A DNA stretch of 64,000 nt from Orychophragmus violaceus. Taxonomy: Eukaryota > Streptophyta > Magnoliopsida > Brassicales > Brassicaceae. Position 1 is the first letter of the stretch. Every line of letters begins with the position of its first letter. The translations under genes and the position numbers were made by a program. The DNA lies in assembly GCA_030180135.1 (NCBI GenBank), contig CM058230.1:100060439-100124438 (forward strand). Direction: 5' to 3'. Under the pieces are notes generated by a model. The model ran no database searches, had not been told where the DNA came from, and saw only the letters and a list, made by a program, of their open reading frames with translations. Positions 35,614 to 46,506 of the stretch are shown in pieces.

Positions 35614-35877
35614 GAAGTACTTTTAAAAATATTTAGCATTTTTAGAAATTAAAAAAATGAGAGTGAAGAGGAAAAAAGAGAAAAGAAAATATGAAGAGAG
35701 CAAGAGAGAAATGAAAAAAAAAGAAAGAAATAGAATAGATGTCTCTCGAGAGAGGGAGAGAAAGATGACAAAAGAGAGATAACTAATAAAGGCATGATTG
35801 TCATTTGATCGAGGAAAAATGTCCAAAAATATGAAAGTGTCTTATTATGTAAATCACAAGATAAAAAGTGTTTCTAT
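35614..35877. other. Intergenic, A-rich
   Basis: AGAGA-rich sequence. The last five bases TCTAT (35873-35877) are one half of the G1 target duplication. Confidence 0.5.
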
Positions 35878-37062
35878 TGATAGGTGTAAAGTTTTAACCC
35901 TATACTAACTGCAAGTGCACAGTGATGTAGTTGTAGTACTTAGGGTATCGAAATCCACAAGGACTTTGGACAACGATAGATTTAGAACTGTCAAGATTAA
36001 ACTAGGAGAAAGCAATGTAGTGAGAAAGCAGTAAATCAAACAGCGGAAAGTAAATCAAGCGAGTTTGTAAGCAAGAAGGCAAAGCGTTAAGTCTAGGGAA
36101 TTCTCAGGAAATCAGGAACACATGCAATCAATAAATCGGGATCTAATTAAGAACTGTTCTAGAACTCAAACACAGATATAGAATTAACCAACTTTCGTTG
36201 TGAGAATTCTCTAAGCCTAATTGCAGAAATCCAAATGTCTTTGAAATTCCTAACAGATTAAACGAGCTTTAAGATTAAGTTCAATATGTTCACAATTCAA
36301 TTAAACCAAATTTCTTTGCGAGTAAGTCAATTGCTCATCCAGATTCTTTCTAGCTAATCAACCAACTGTCGTTGTGGAAATCAACCTAACATCATAAATC
36401 TGGATAGCTACTTCAGATCAAGCATTAAGAACAATCCTAGATAAAGAACTAACAAGTATGAATCCCTACAGATTTATCAACCTATAATTCCATGAAATCT
36501 CTAATAAGAATCCCTAAACTTAACAGGTAATCTACTCAGACATGTTCATCGAAACATAAGACATCTTGAATAGAAAACCAAATAGTATAAAATCAAGTAA
36601 AGAACTGGGGTTCGAAATTCTCTCTCTTTCGAGAGCAGGATCAGCCCCTAACTCTCTCTGAAAATAGAATAAAGCGTAAAATAAAGCGTAGCCTAAACAA
36701 TGGCTTAAAAACCCTAATATAATGGTCTAAAGTCGGCTGGGGCTTCTTTGTAATTATGAGAAACATCTGGGCAAAGTTACAATTTCCATATTCTTCTCGA
36801 TAAACGCCGAGAATTTGTCTGCGTCGACCTTGTGTCGATCGATGCACAAGATGTGTCGATCGACACGGGTCTGTGAATTCGACAGTGAAGTCCATCTCTC
36901 GGGTCAATACTCCAAAATGCTCTAGAATGCACCATAATGTCCAATTCCGCTCCAAACATACCTAGACCTGTAAACATACTAAAAAGACTTCAAAACATAA
37001 TAAAAGACTCGATAAATAAGACATATACCATGGTTAAAATCCCTAAAATCCATGGTATATCA
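35878..37062 (-). repeat. G1 3' LTR
   Basis: Aligns with 39897-41076. By eye there are roughly 20 differences, including CCCTATACTAACTGCAAG versus CCCTAACTGTAAG, so the insertion is not very recent. Contains a palindrome pair at 36824-36862. Confidence 0.92.
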
Positions 37063-37078
37063 ACTCCCCCACACTTAG
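37063..37078 (-). other. G1 polypurine tract
   Basis: The reverse complement TAAGTGTGGGGGAGT directly adjoins the 3' LTR, the expected plus-strand priming site. Confidence 0.85.
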
Positions 37079-37983
37079 CTCTTGCTTGCCCTCAAGCAAG
37101 TAAAGAACCAAAACATGGTGAAGAGGTTTGAAAACTTTCAGAAACTCTTTTCATCCTAGAAGCAACAACACTCAGATTCCCCTTAGTAAGCCACTGAAAG
37201 AATCATCTGCAAGACATCAAGACCAACATGTACTTCCCCCACACTTAGCAATTGTCCTAAGTAAACTCCACAATCACATTCACGCATTCAAATTCTCCCT
37301 ACTGACTTCTATAAGCTATTTAAGTGCGGTCTCACCTATGGATTATCGATCAAAGGGCACATGGATTCTTACTTTGCCAGTTCTAGACCACCATACTATC
37401 TTTTTTGGTTCTTTTCTTCTCTTTTCCCTTCCTTAGCATTCTGATTTTTCCCCATTGGGTATCATTTTTTTTTATCAGTGCGCTTTCCGTTATGGGGTGT
37501 ACTTTGGACACTTTCCTTGAATACACAGGAGGTAATAGTGTTTGCTACCACTCCCGTGACCACTTCGGAGCTACTAGCGCATCCTCAGTTTATTATTATT
37601 TTTTTTTTTAGAGAAGGGGAGAAGGGAACCATACTCGGACAGGTTTACAAGCTGTGTCAGAACTAACAGAGGAGTCCGACTCAAGGTATACCAAGCCCTT
37701 AGGTGAGAAAATTAAGTCAGGTTTACCAGGGTGAAGTCAGTAAAGGATCCTCTGATACCTGAAGTGATGTGGGTGTCCTCAGTAGGTTGATCTGTGTTGG
37801 GGTTTTCTAATAGTCATAGATAGATCCTGCAACTTCATCCCAATGGTCACTTAAGTTCCTGCAAGATGTTGTTAACTTCTCAAAAATTCACTGTTTCCTA
37901 CTTAAACTTGTTTTTGACTCAATAAAACAAATTTTTTTGAAAACAGGACTGACTCTAAGAAAACAAAAGCGTGCGTCAGTAGC

Positions 37984-38032
37984 TACCTCCCCCACACTTA
38001 AACTACACTGTCCCCAGTGTAATCAAAGCATG
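37984..38032 (-). other. G1 internal polypurine-like block
   Basis: The reverse complement reads TTACACTGGGGACAGTGTAG then TTTAAGTGTGGGGGAGG. This inverted repeat plus purine tract resembles the conserved non-coding block known in Athila-group elements, and recurs in G2 at 59111-59147. Confidence 0.7.
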
Positions 38033-38291
38033 AGCTCGGAGAAAATAGATAATCAAATTGAAAAGAGTCTGAAAATCCAGAGTTACGTACCTCTCGTCGC
38101 ACTGTGTCGATCGATGCTCAGGACCGCATCGATCGACGCAAGGCGCATTTTCTCAATTCATTTGTGTAATCGCACTGTGTCGATCGATGCCAGGCGATTT
38201 TGGACCTGTTCTCTCGGCTGAAAACATTAAAACGAAAAATTAAAATAACAAAGACTGAAAAATGAAAAACAAAAACGAAAACTGACTCTAT

Positions 38292-38320
38292 AGTGGGTTG
38301 CCTCCCACTTAGCGCTTGTT
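38292..38320 (-). other. G1 conserved GGGAGGCAACCCAC block
   Basis: The reverse complement AACAAGCGCTAAGTGGGAGG continues with CAACCCACT. It lies ~40 nt after the gag-like stop codon. The same block occurs in G2 (58752-58780) and in many plant Gypsy elements. Confidence 0.7.
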
Positions 38321-38358
38321 TTTTAGTCATTAGCTTGACTATAGGATAGAGATTAGAC

Positions 38359-39732
38359 TCAAGGCGGTTTCAACATAGATTTTGAATGTCTCTGTGAATA
38401 TCTCTTCATCCAAGGTGTTGTATATGCTTTCGGATCATGATATTTCCCAAGGAACGAAGGAGTAGAATCAGGGCGGGAGCGAAGCTTGGGTGGGATGCTG
38501 CGTTTTCCTGCATTCAAAGTAATGCGGTTAGGAGGTTTATGCTTAGATGATTTATGCCTTACCTTTGGTGGAGATCTGATGTTTGGAGCTTTCTGCTTAT
38601 GAGCAGTTTCAGGCTCTGAAGATGTTAGAGCAGGTTCAAGAAGAACCGCCATCTTCTTCTCTCTACTATCAGATACTGTAGTTCCACCAATCTGAACTTC
38701 TTCTTTGAAATGACCATCAGCGGATATCATCTTCTTTGCATCTCTCAACACACAAGGATGAACTCGCGAAGCTTTAGCTTGTGGAGTTTCATTCAGCTCC
38801 TTATCTATCACTTTCATGCAGTCAGCCACTTCTAGCTCCTGTTTAGACGGTTTAGGAACCTTAGGATATGGCACAAATGGCTTATAGACTCTTTCCAGGA
38901 TTGTTGCAGGCTTCTGGTCCTGTCTGTGATCTGTGTCGATCGATGCACCAGATGTGTCGATCCACACAAGGAGATTATGTTCAGATCCATCAGACGTATC
39001 GGGGATGCATCGATGGACATCGAGAGTGTGTCGATCGACGCATGTCTCAGACAGACAATATTCATCCAGAAAATCCGAGATTATGCTCTCTTGTTCTCCC
39101 AGCAAGTCAATCCCATCTCTTATGGTCACATCATTGATGTACAGCTTCTGTTCAGCTTTCCCAGCTTCATTATGCCTTTGTATTGCTCCAGCTATTTGTT
39201 GAACTCGGACATATAGCTTCTTCACATGTGTGCTCAAAGATTCAAACTTTCCATTCAGATTTTCATGCATAGCATCCAGCTTTCTGTCGAAGTCTACAAC
39301 TGTCTTAGTCTGATCCTCTAGCAACTGCTCTATCATGGCCTCCATTTTGCTCTCATAATCATTAGCAGCAGGAGGTGTCTGATCAGAAGATGATCCATAG
39401 GTTCTCTGATAAGAATTACCTTGCTGATTACCAAACCTGTTTCTTTGGAATCCAGAGCCACTGATGTAGTTCAAATCTTCTTCCTGCTTCTCCAATAACT
39501 GCTCCATCATACTAATCAGCTTATCAGACTGCTTATTTTGAGGAGGAAAAGGCTGATATGATGGAGATTCATAATCTCTGGTGAATGAATAGGAAACATA
39601 GTTTCTGTAAAATGAGTTATTCTGCTGATTTTCAAACATCCGTTCCATCATTCCCATCATCTTACGCGCTGTGTCGATCGATGCAGAGTAGTGTCGATCG
39701 ATGCAAGTTCGAAGATGTGTCGATCGACACAC
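38359..39732 (-). CDS. G1 gag-like protein, open 457-codon frame
   Basis: An uninterrupted minus-strand frame. The upstream CRSTHLRTCIDRHYSASIDT segment is translated palindrome motif, and the family-like body begins at MMGMMERMFENQQNN. Three similar repeats of the form M.EQLLE(K/D)Q(E/T) predict helical segments, with a likely coiled coil (FDRKLDAMHENLNGKFESLSTHVKKL). Mid-protein CVDRH/SIDT segments coincide with GATCGA palindromes. A Pro-rich part (YKPFVPYPKVPKPSKQ) resembles the gag-pol linker of plant Gypsy elements. The C-terminus is basic (SPPKVRHKSSKHKPPNR). No zinc knuckle, protease or RT is visible. Whether it is translated is unknown. Its structural role is inferred from position. 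Confidence 0.7.
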   Translation of the reverse strand: MCRSTHLRTCIDRHYSASIDTARKMMGMMERMFENQQNNSFYRNYVSYSFTRDYESPSYQPFPPQNKQSDKLISMMEQLLEKQEEDLNYISGSGFQRNRFGNQQGNSYQRTYGSSSDQTPPAANDYESKMEAMIEQLLEDQTKTVVDFDRKLDAMHENLNGKFESLSTHVKKLYVRVQQIAGAIQRHNEAGKAEQKLYINDVTIRDGIDLLGEQESIISDFLDEYCLSETCVDRHTLDVHRCIPDTSDGSEHNLLVWIDTSGASIDTDHRQDQKPATILERVYKPFVPYPKVPKPSKQELEVADCMKVIDKELNETPQAKASRVHPCVLRDAKKMISADGHFKEEVQIGGTTVSDSREKKMAVLLEPALTSSEPETAHKQKAPNIRSPPKVRHKSSKHKPPNRITLNAGKRSIPPKLRSRPDSTPSFLGKYHDPKAYTTPWMKRYSQRHSKSMLKPP

Positions 39733-39872
39733 AGGACCGTGTCGATCGATACAAGGCGATTACAGGCGTACCTGAAACGCAAGAACAGAAAAAGAGAAAA
39801 AGTTAGTAACAAAAAAAAAACGAAAAACCTAGTCTAAACCTTAAGTTCAAATCTATCGAAGACTCCAAAGAG

Positions 39873-39890
39873 TCCCCGGCAACGGCGCCA
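39873..39890 (-). other. G1 primer binding site
   Basis: The reverse complement TGGCGCCGTTGCCGGGGA is the Athila-type site, reported as complementary to tRNA-Asp. It sits six bases from the 5' LTR. Confidence 0.9.
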
Positions 39891-39896
39891 AAAACT

Positions 39897-41076
39897 TGAT
39901 AGGTGTAAAGTTTTAACCCTAACTGTAAGTGCACAGTGATGTAGTTGTAGTACTTAGGGTATCGAAATCCACAAGGACTCTGGGCAACGATAGATTTAGA
40001 ACTGTCAAGATTAAACTAGGAGAAATCAATGTAGTGAGAAAGCAGTAAATCAAACAGCGGAAAGTAAATCAAGCGAGTTTGTAAGCAAGAAGGCAAAGCG
40101 TTAAGTCTAGGTAATTCTCAGGAAATCAGGAACACATGCAATCAATAAATTGGGATCTAATTAAGAACTGTTCTAGAACTCAAACACAGATACAGAATTA
40201 ACCAACTTTCGTTGTGAGAATTCTCTAAGCCTAATTGCAGAAATCCAAATGTCTTTGTAATTCCTAACAGATTAAACGAGCTTTAAGATTAAGTTCAATA
40301 TGTTCACAATTCAATTAAACCAAATTTCTTTGCGAGTAATTCAATTGCTCATCTAGATTCTTTCTAGCTAATCAACCAACTGTCGTTGTGGAAATCAACC
40401 TAACATCATAAATCTGGATAGCTACTTCAGATCAAGCATTAAGAACAATCCAAGGTAAAGAACTAACAAGTATGAATCCCTACAGATTTATCAACCTATA
40501 ATTCCATGAAATCTCTAATAAGAATCCCTAAACTTAAAAGGTAATCTACTCAGACATGTTTATCGAAACAGAAGACATCTTGAATAGAAAACCAAATAGT
40601 ATTAAATCAAGTAAAGAACTGGGGTTCGAAATCCTCTCTCTTTCGAGAGCAGGATCAGCCCCTAACTCTCTATGAAAATAGAATAAAGCGTAAAATAAAG
40701 CGTAGCCTAAACAATGGCTTAAAAACCCTAATATAATGGTCTAAAGTCGGCTGAGACTTCTTTGTAATTATGAAAAACATCTGGGCAAAGTTGCAATTTC
40801 CATATTCTTCTCATTAAACGCCGAGAATTTGTCTGCGTCGACCTTGTGTCGATCGATGCACAAGATGTGTCGATTGACACATGTCTGTGAATTCGACATT
40901 GAAGTCCATCTCTCGGGTCAATACTCCAAAATGCTCCAGAATGCACCATAATGTCCAATTCCGCTCCAAACATACCTAGACCTGTAAACATACTAAAAAG
41001 ACTCCAAAACATAATAAAAGACTCGATAAATAAGACATATACCATGATTAAAATCCCTAAAATCCATGGTATATCA
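39897..41076 (-). repeat. G1 5' LTR
   Basis: TGATAGGTGTAAAG to GGTATATCA on the plus strand, then target duplication TCTAT. A palindrome pair lies at 40848-40884. Confidence 0.92.
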
Positions 41077-41081
41077 TCTAT

Positions 41082-43217
41082 TTGTAAATATCTCTTTTTA
41101 TAATGACAACTCAAACCCAATTTTATTGTTTTATTTCAAAACCATTTTATAGTAAATTACTTTATACTTCAATTCCACTCAAAAATGAAATAATGAGTGT
41201 GATTGGTGAGATTATTGCACCCAATGTATCTTTTTGTACATTATTAGTAATCTTATATCTTTCAAAAACTTGTTACACTTTTATATCTTTTTCACATTTT
41301 TAACATGAAAATTCTATTTTAATCCTACCCAAAAAACCAAATGAGATGTACTATAATTAGTTAACACATTTACTTTCTAATCTAGTTAGACTTGATGCTT
41401 AGCCTAGTTTGTAACTTCCTTTTAGAATCAGATTTGTTGTTGTTTTTATCTTAACTGGACAAAATATCAAATTCTCATTTGATGGGCAAGAGACAGAAGT
41501 ATTAAGTCGAAACCACTGTAGAACTTGTTCACACTGTAGACGTTGTTCATGGCTGGTGAAGGGCATCCTGGGCTGGAGATCTTGTATCTTTTGGAAAGCT
41601 ACTCGCTGGTTAAAATAATCACCACTGCCACTAAGGAAACCTCGCCGCCGATTGAAAAAGGTTTTCTTTGATATCTCGCCGGAACAACTTTCCGACTCTT
41701 AGGAGATCATCTGGCAATCTAAGTCCGTCTGACAATAGAGAATCCCTTGTAATTCTTAACGATGAGGCTGTTGAAGCACTTGATTCTATCTTTCATACAT
41801 CCCCATCCCTTGCCAAGCCAAGCGAGTCCGGTTTCATATATGCATTTGGCAGTCCATCCGTCATTAGTCGACAGCTCAGATGAACAAGTCCACATCCCAA
41901 TGCATTACTCGACATCTCACACTTGCTAGATAGCCAAGTGGATGTGCTTGCCAACATATAAACTGGACATCCATCTGGAGATGCTGATATGGAAAGAAGA
42001 GATGAAGAGGACATGTGCACCCCATATGAAGAGATGAACGTGGAAAGTCAGACGAGGTACCCGTCGATGTAGGGAATGCGGATTGTGAATTTTAGTCCAA
42101 ACTTATGGAGGTTCAGACGCGTTGGATGTGATGACATAAAGCCTCGTAGGAGTAGGCAATAGATCCAAACGGAAGACTGTTGATCTCGGCCCTGTACATC
42201 AAGAATATGTGTACAGGTGGATATGTTCTAATGGCGACAAACAAGCCAATGGCAAAGAACAAGCATTCGCCAATGGTAGACGTCAACGAGTTTCAACGTG
42301 ATCATGTCCCTGATTTTAGATTTAAACTCACTTATTTTATACTGTTATGTCGACATGTCAGTATACTAATTGTATACTATCCATTTTTGTAACCATTATG
42401 GATACAATGAACAGTGAACTATCCACTGAATTGTCATTTTCGCCAAACAATATGGCTACATATAACCGTTTTATATCCACAATATTTTTTAAACTAATTT
42501 ATATTTAATACTTTTTGTGTCCACCCATTCGAGAAGTTCTTCGTTTGGTTATGTAGATATCTTATGTCGACATATTGGTATACTAATTGTATACTATCCA
42601 TGTTTGTAACCATTATGGATACAACATGAACTATCTACTGAATTTTCATCAGCCAATCGTTTGTATTAGGATTGCGTATTTGTTTATAACTACCCATCAT
42701 TTTTATAGCTGTTGTTCATGGCAGGTTTTATTTTTTATACCCACCGTAAACACAAGATTAGGGACTGTATTGTCCATTGTCGCCAAACAATATGGATACA
42801 TATAACCGCTTTATATCCACTATATTTTTAAACTCCTTTGTATTTAATACTTTTTCTGTCCATCCATTCGAGCAGTTCTTCGTTTGGTTATGTAGATATC
42901 TTATTTGAGTTTCACAATAAACCCATCATCCAAGACATTGATTTGATGTCACCCCTTTTCCTAAAGAAAAATGTAAAAAAATTAATGATGTTACTCAAAA
43001 TGTCTTGTCAAATCTTTTCCTACTAAGCTATCTTGTTAACACTTTTTTACAGGGGTATCTTTGATACTGATAACTAAATCTGTTTACAATTAGGCATTAC
43101 TATCAACCAGCTGTTAAACATTACGGATTAAAATATACTTACGATATATGTCCATAACGTATTGAACCGGTTATAAGTAAGAGTCCACAAAGTCGGTCGA
43201 AAACACTCTTCACAATC
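41082..43217. other. Low-coding region with a possible ORF relic
   Basis: At 41668-41883 a short plus frame (SRRNNFPTLRRSSGNLSPSDN...) continues, with stops, to about 42120. I do not recognise the protein. The rest is AT-rich with imperfect direct repeats annotated separately and many TATCCA words. Confidence 0.35.
42343..42905. repeat. Imperfect tandem repeat, ~220-340 bp units
   Basis: Copy 1 at ~42343-42560 and copy 2 at ~42561-42905 both run from TTATGTCGACAT through TATACTATCCAT, CGCCAAACAATATGG and CATTCGAG(A/C)AGTTCTTC to GTAGATATCTTAT. Copy 2 carries an extra ~115 bp. Confidence 0.8.
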
Positions 43218-43794
43218 ATGAGTTTCACGTCTAATTCAATTGCTCCTACTTCTGACCAACCATTACCTTGTAGGTCGATAGGCGTTTCACCCCCAACCGT
43301 GTGCTGTTGTGGAGAAGACATCGAAGTAGGCTATGGAATAACTCCTTCCAATCTTCACCGGAGGTGGTTCAATGCCCAGAAGCTATACGGGTTAGATAAA
43401 AACAAGATCCCGTTGTCCGTTATAGATTTTTTTTGTTCAATTTGTTTTTTAAATAAAATCTCTTTTTTACAAGCAGCACCCAGATGAAAGTCACTTAAGC
43501 GAGTGGGTGGACGACGCCATTATGAAAGAGGTTGATAGAGTTGCCAAGGATGTCAAGAAAATTCAAGAGGACATAAAAGTTTTAGAGAAGTGGCCGAATT
43601 CGGTTGGAGACAAATTAGCGATCAAGATGACAAGAAAAATCTCAGTGGAGGTCACAAGAAATAATAAGGCTCCTTATGCTTGGAGGCATACACAGGCGAA
43701 GATGAAAATGATGCAGATCATCTGGATCGTGGTCATCTCTGTTTGTGCAGCCGCTTGGATGCTAGACCAGCTAAAGGCACTCGCTTATGTTTGA
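43218..43794 (+). CDS. GRF-type zinc-finger-like protein with C-terminal membrane segment, two exons
   Basis: Exon 1 begins at the ATG at 43218 and carries a GRF-finger-like start (PPTVCCCGEDIEV...ITPSNLHRRWFNAQKLYG). Exon 2 (acceptor at 43473 or 43476) reads HPDESHLSEWVDDAIMKEVD, then a helical stretch (AKDVKKIQEDIKVLEKW), and ends with one hydrophobic segment (MQIIWIVVISVCAAAWM) at the C-terminus, stop at 43792-43794. A donor at 43419 keeps phase and gives ~173 residues, but GTTATA is a weak donor. Brassicaceae genomes carry large families with this layout. The later finger Cys after RRW/F is not evident, so zinc binding is doubtful. Confidence 0.5.
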
Positions 43795-43844
43795 AGAATG
43801 ATATATCCTCTATGTTAGTTCATCAATAGGTCTCTTAGCATACC

Positions 43845-44405
43845 TGGAGTACGATTGAGCCATCCATCACCTTTTAATTTTCCGATTATATTTCTATCTA
43901 TCCAACAAATAGAATACGTTTGGGTTCCAGTATGTTGTCTGATTCATTGAATCGTTGTATTGGATAAGAATCGTTGCGACCTAAAGTCATCTATATATAT
44001 AAGGGAAGTCGACTCCATTTCCCTGTCCACTCATGATAAACGCATCATCAAAGATGAATACATCAGATTTATATGGATAGAAATTATTTGGGGGTTATTT
44101 GGTTATCAATTACAAATGAAGGATAAGGATACTCATGTAGTACTAGTATCGGATGTACAACTATCTTTGTCTTTTAGCATAGTACCTGGATTACGACTGA
44201 GCCATCCATTACTAATTAATTTTCGATTATATTTCTAACTATTCAACAAAACTATTCTAAATGGATGGAGTACGTTTTGTGTTCCAGTATGTTGTCTGAT
44301 TCATTGATTCGTTGCGACATAAAGTAATCTATATATAGAAGGAAAGTCAACCCTATTTCCCTGTCCACTCATACCAAACGCATTTTCAAAGATGAATACA
44401 TCAGA
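43845..44405 (+). repeat. Duplicated F-box promoter and leader
   Basis: 43845-44065 and 44183-44405 are homologous: CTGGA(G/T)TACGA(T/C)TGAGCCATCCAT, GTTCCAGTATGTTGTCTGATTC, a TATATA box, TCCCTGTCCACTCAT and AAAGATGAATACATCAGA. The first copy stops six codons after its ATG. The second leads into the F-box pseudogene. Confidence 0.85.
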
Positions 44406-45309
44406 CAACCATCCCGCCGTCCCTTCCTCTCCCAGTTTTCTTGATCTGCCGGCTGAAATAAGAAGATTGATTTTGGCCAAAATCGCTAGCAATGTCGTTT
44501 GTGAGCACTACACAATTAGAGCCGTCTGCAAAACTCTTTGAGATGACGCTGATCATGTGGATACCTTATCCCATATTGATCTTATAAAAACTAACCACAA
44601 CTTTCTAGGGATACACCGCTTGGAACATGCATGTCTGGTTGCCAATAATCCTACAACAATGTTTTTAAAAGCAATATCGGATTTCATATACCCAGACGAA
44701 TGATATGACGCCTTTGCCCACCTCAAAGATTGTGCCTTCGTTGGAATCAAACCCGCTTTGTACTGCTACGAAGTCATACGCCGTTCCATCTCCCCTAACC
44801 TGGATTCTGATTCAACGATCCCTCTTCTCTCTCGCACTGCTATCCGGGCGCTTAGGAGGCATGTCAGACAGTTTCAGCGAACAACTTGGCCTTTCTACAT
44901 CTCACCTCATCTCAGAACCATACGTGACTCTGTCGATCCCGAAAGAATAGCAACATGCCCTTGTGCCGTTCATCGCTACTGGCTTGACTTGATAAACGAA
45001 AATGTAAAAGGTGACGGTATGTGCCATCTTTTTTTGTGGGCTATTGAGGCTGTGTTCTTCCATATAATCTTGAGGACTTTCTCCAGATGGGTTGACCTAT
45101 CTGATTGGGAATATCAGTCGGAAAACGCAGGCGGTGGCCCTGACGATAATATGCAGGCCGTTGACGGTTTAGTAGATGCTAATGTCCCCGATGCTGACGG
45201 TGATGCCGGTGCCAATCTACACAATGCGGTCTATGTCGGCTGTGATAATGAGCAAAGAGCCGGTGTGTTGGACGGTGGTAACAACCCAAACGATATACCT
45301 GCGGTTTAG
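44392..45309 (+). pseudogene. F-box-like protein (AT1G67623/AT2G35280-type), broken by two TGA codons
   Basis: From the ATG at 44392 one frame of 306 codons runs to 45309 with TGA at 44539-44541 and 44701-44703. The N-terminus holds the F-box (FLDLPAEIRRLILAKIASN...YTIRAVCKTL). The C-terminus has the family's Cys-rich signature CPCAVHRYWLDLINENVKGDGMC then WAIEAVFF. An Asp/Gly-rich tail follows. F-box proteins recruit substrates to SCF ubiquitin ligases. A TATA box (TATATATAG) lies ~55 bp upstream of the ATG. Apart from the two stops the frame aligns throughout with 46507-47427. Confidence 0.85.
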
Positions 45310-46494
45310 GGCACTTAAATGTTTTTCAAATACTGTTATTGTTTTCATTCTATCCACCATGTTAAGATGGATGGATAAAAAACTACTTATATTCATTCTA
45401 TCCATCGTGTTAAACTGGATATAAAATTCGCTTCTATCCGCCATATCAGATACATTTAATTTAATTACTGTCTTGCATCATCTGTTTTAAAAATCAATTT
45501 AATACAATAACCCACAACCAATTTTGAAAATGTGCCATTAAACATTTAAATTTAATAAAATACTTTTAACTGTCAAAATATAACTTATAGTTCTAATGCG
45601 AGAAATTTAGACTTTCTCGATATTATGCTAAAACGATTTATTAAATAACGATATTACTGTCAAATCATATTTAATAACTTACCCTACTATGCTGCGTACA
45701 GTTGAACCACGTAATACATACTTTGTGTATGTGGAAACCAACTGGTTCTTTGTATCCATAATGTTTGACATCAGTAGATAACAAAGTGGATAGCCCCAAC
45801 CATATTCATTTCCGTAACCGTGTTCCATGTTCCAATTTGCTGGATAGTTAATCAAAGTCTAAATAGTCTAATGCCTATATTTATAGTATCCAATATAATA
45901 TATCTAATATAGTTAATATAACCTATCCATGAATTTATTGCATATAAGTTCATCTATATATATTGTGTCCATATAACACAGTAGAAGAACTAATGAGTAT
46001 GACTATCCATCATTTAATTTCAAAATCCTTTCTATTTGTATCAGCCATTTTCCTACTATATTGGAGTATCCATGATATATTATATGTATATAATACATAA
46101 AACTAATTCCCCGATTTAAGCAGTATCCATAAATATAATAGTTTTCAGCTTGCAGATTAGAGAGGTACTTCACTAAGAGCATGACTATACATGTTTAAAT
46201 TAGATAATCCACTACATTCATATCCACTTATCTATTACCGTTGTTGTTAACCTTTTACTATCCATTACAAAATAATGTATATCTAGTTCTTCATTTTATA
46301 CTAAATTCGCTCGGTCAATTACTGTAATACGGGCATTACTATCCATCATTTACGATTTAACGATTTTACAAATATTTCTTTCTATCTACAACTATACCAT
46401 ATAGTTAATCATGCATTCCGATGGTAGTATACCTATCCATTTGTTAAAAACCGAAACGTTGTGAGGAAACCGAAACGTTGCACCATTTCCTATC
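45310..46494. other. Intergenic between F-box copies
   Basis: AT-rich and non-coding, with frequent TATCCA/ATCCAT words. No repeat boundary or gene recognised. Confidence 0.45.
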
Positions 46495-46503
46495 TATAAA
46501 TAG
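46495..46503 (+). promoter_or_regulatory. TATA box of the F-box gene
   Basis: TATAAATAG aligns with the TATA box of the sister copy. It ends only 3 bp before the first in-frame ATG (46507). Confidence 0.65.
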
Positions 46504-46506
46504 TAG

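Larger units (their letters stand above)
35878..41076 (-). mobile_element. Non-autonomous Athila-like LTR retrotransposon G1
   Basis: LTRs of ~1.18 kb (35878-37062 and 39897-41076) start TGATAGGTG on the plus strand and end ATATCA. A perfect 5 bp duplication TCTAT flanks them (35873-35877, 41077-41081). The minus-strand primer binding site is the Gly/Asp-type TGGCGCCGTTGCCGGGGA. The internal region holds only a gag-like frame plus conserved 3' non-coding signals. Protease, RT and integrase are absent. It is the same family as G2 in opposite orientation. Confidence 0.93.

Noticed and set aside
36641..36955. Minus-strand frame of 104 residues
   Set aside because: Lies in the G1 LTR, with a similar frame in the other LTR at 40728. 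No protein similarity.
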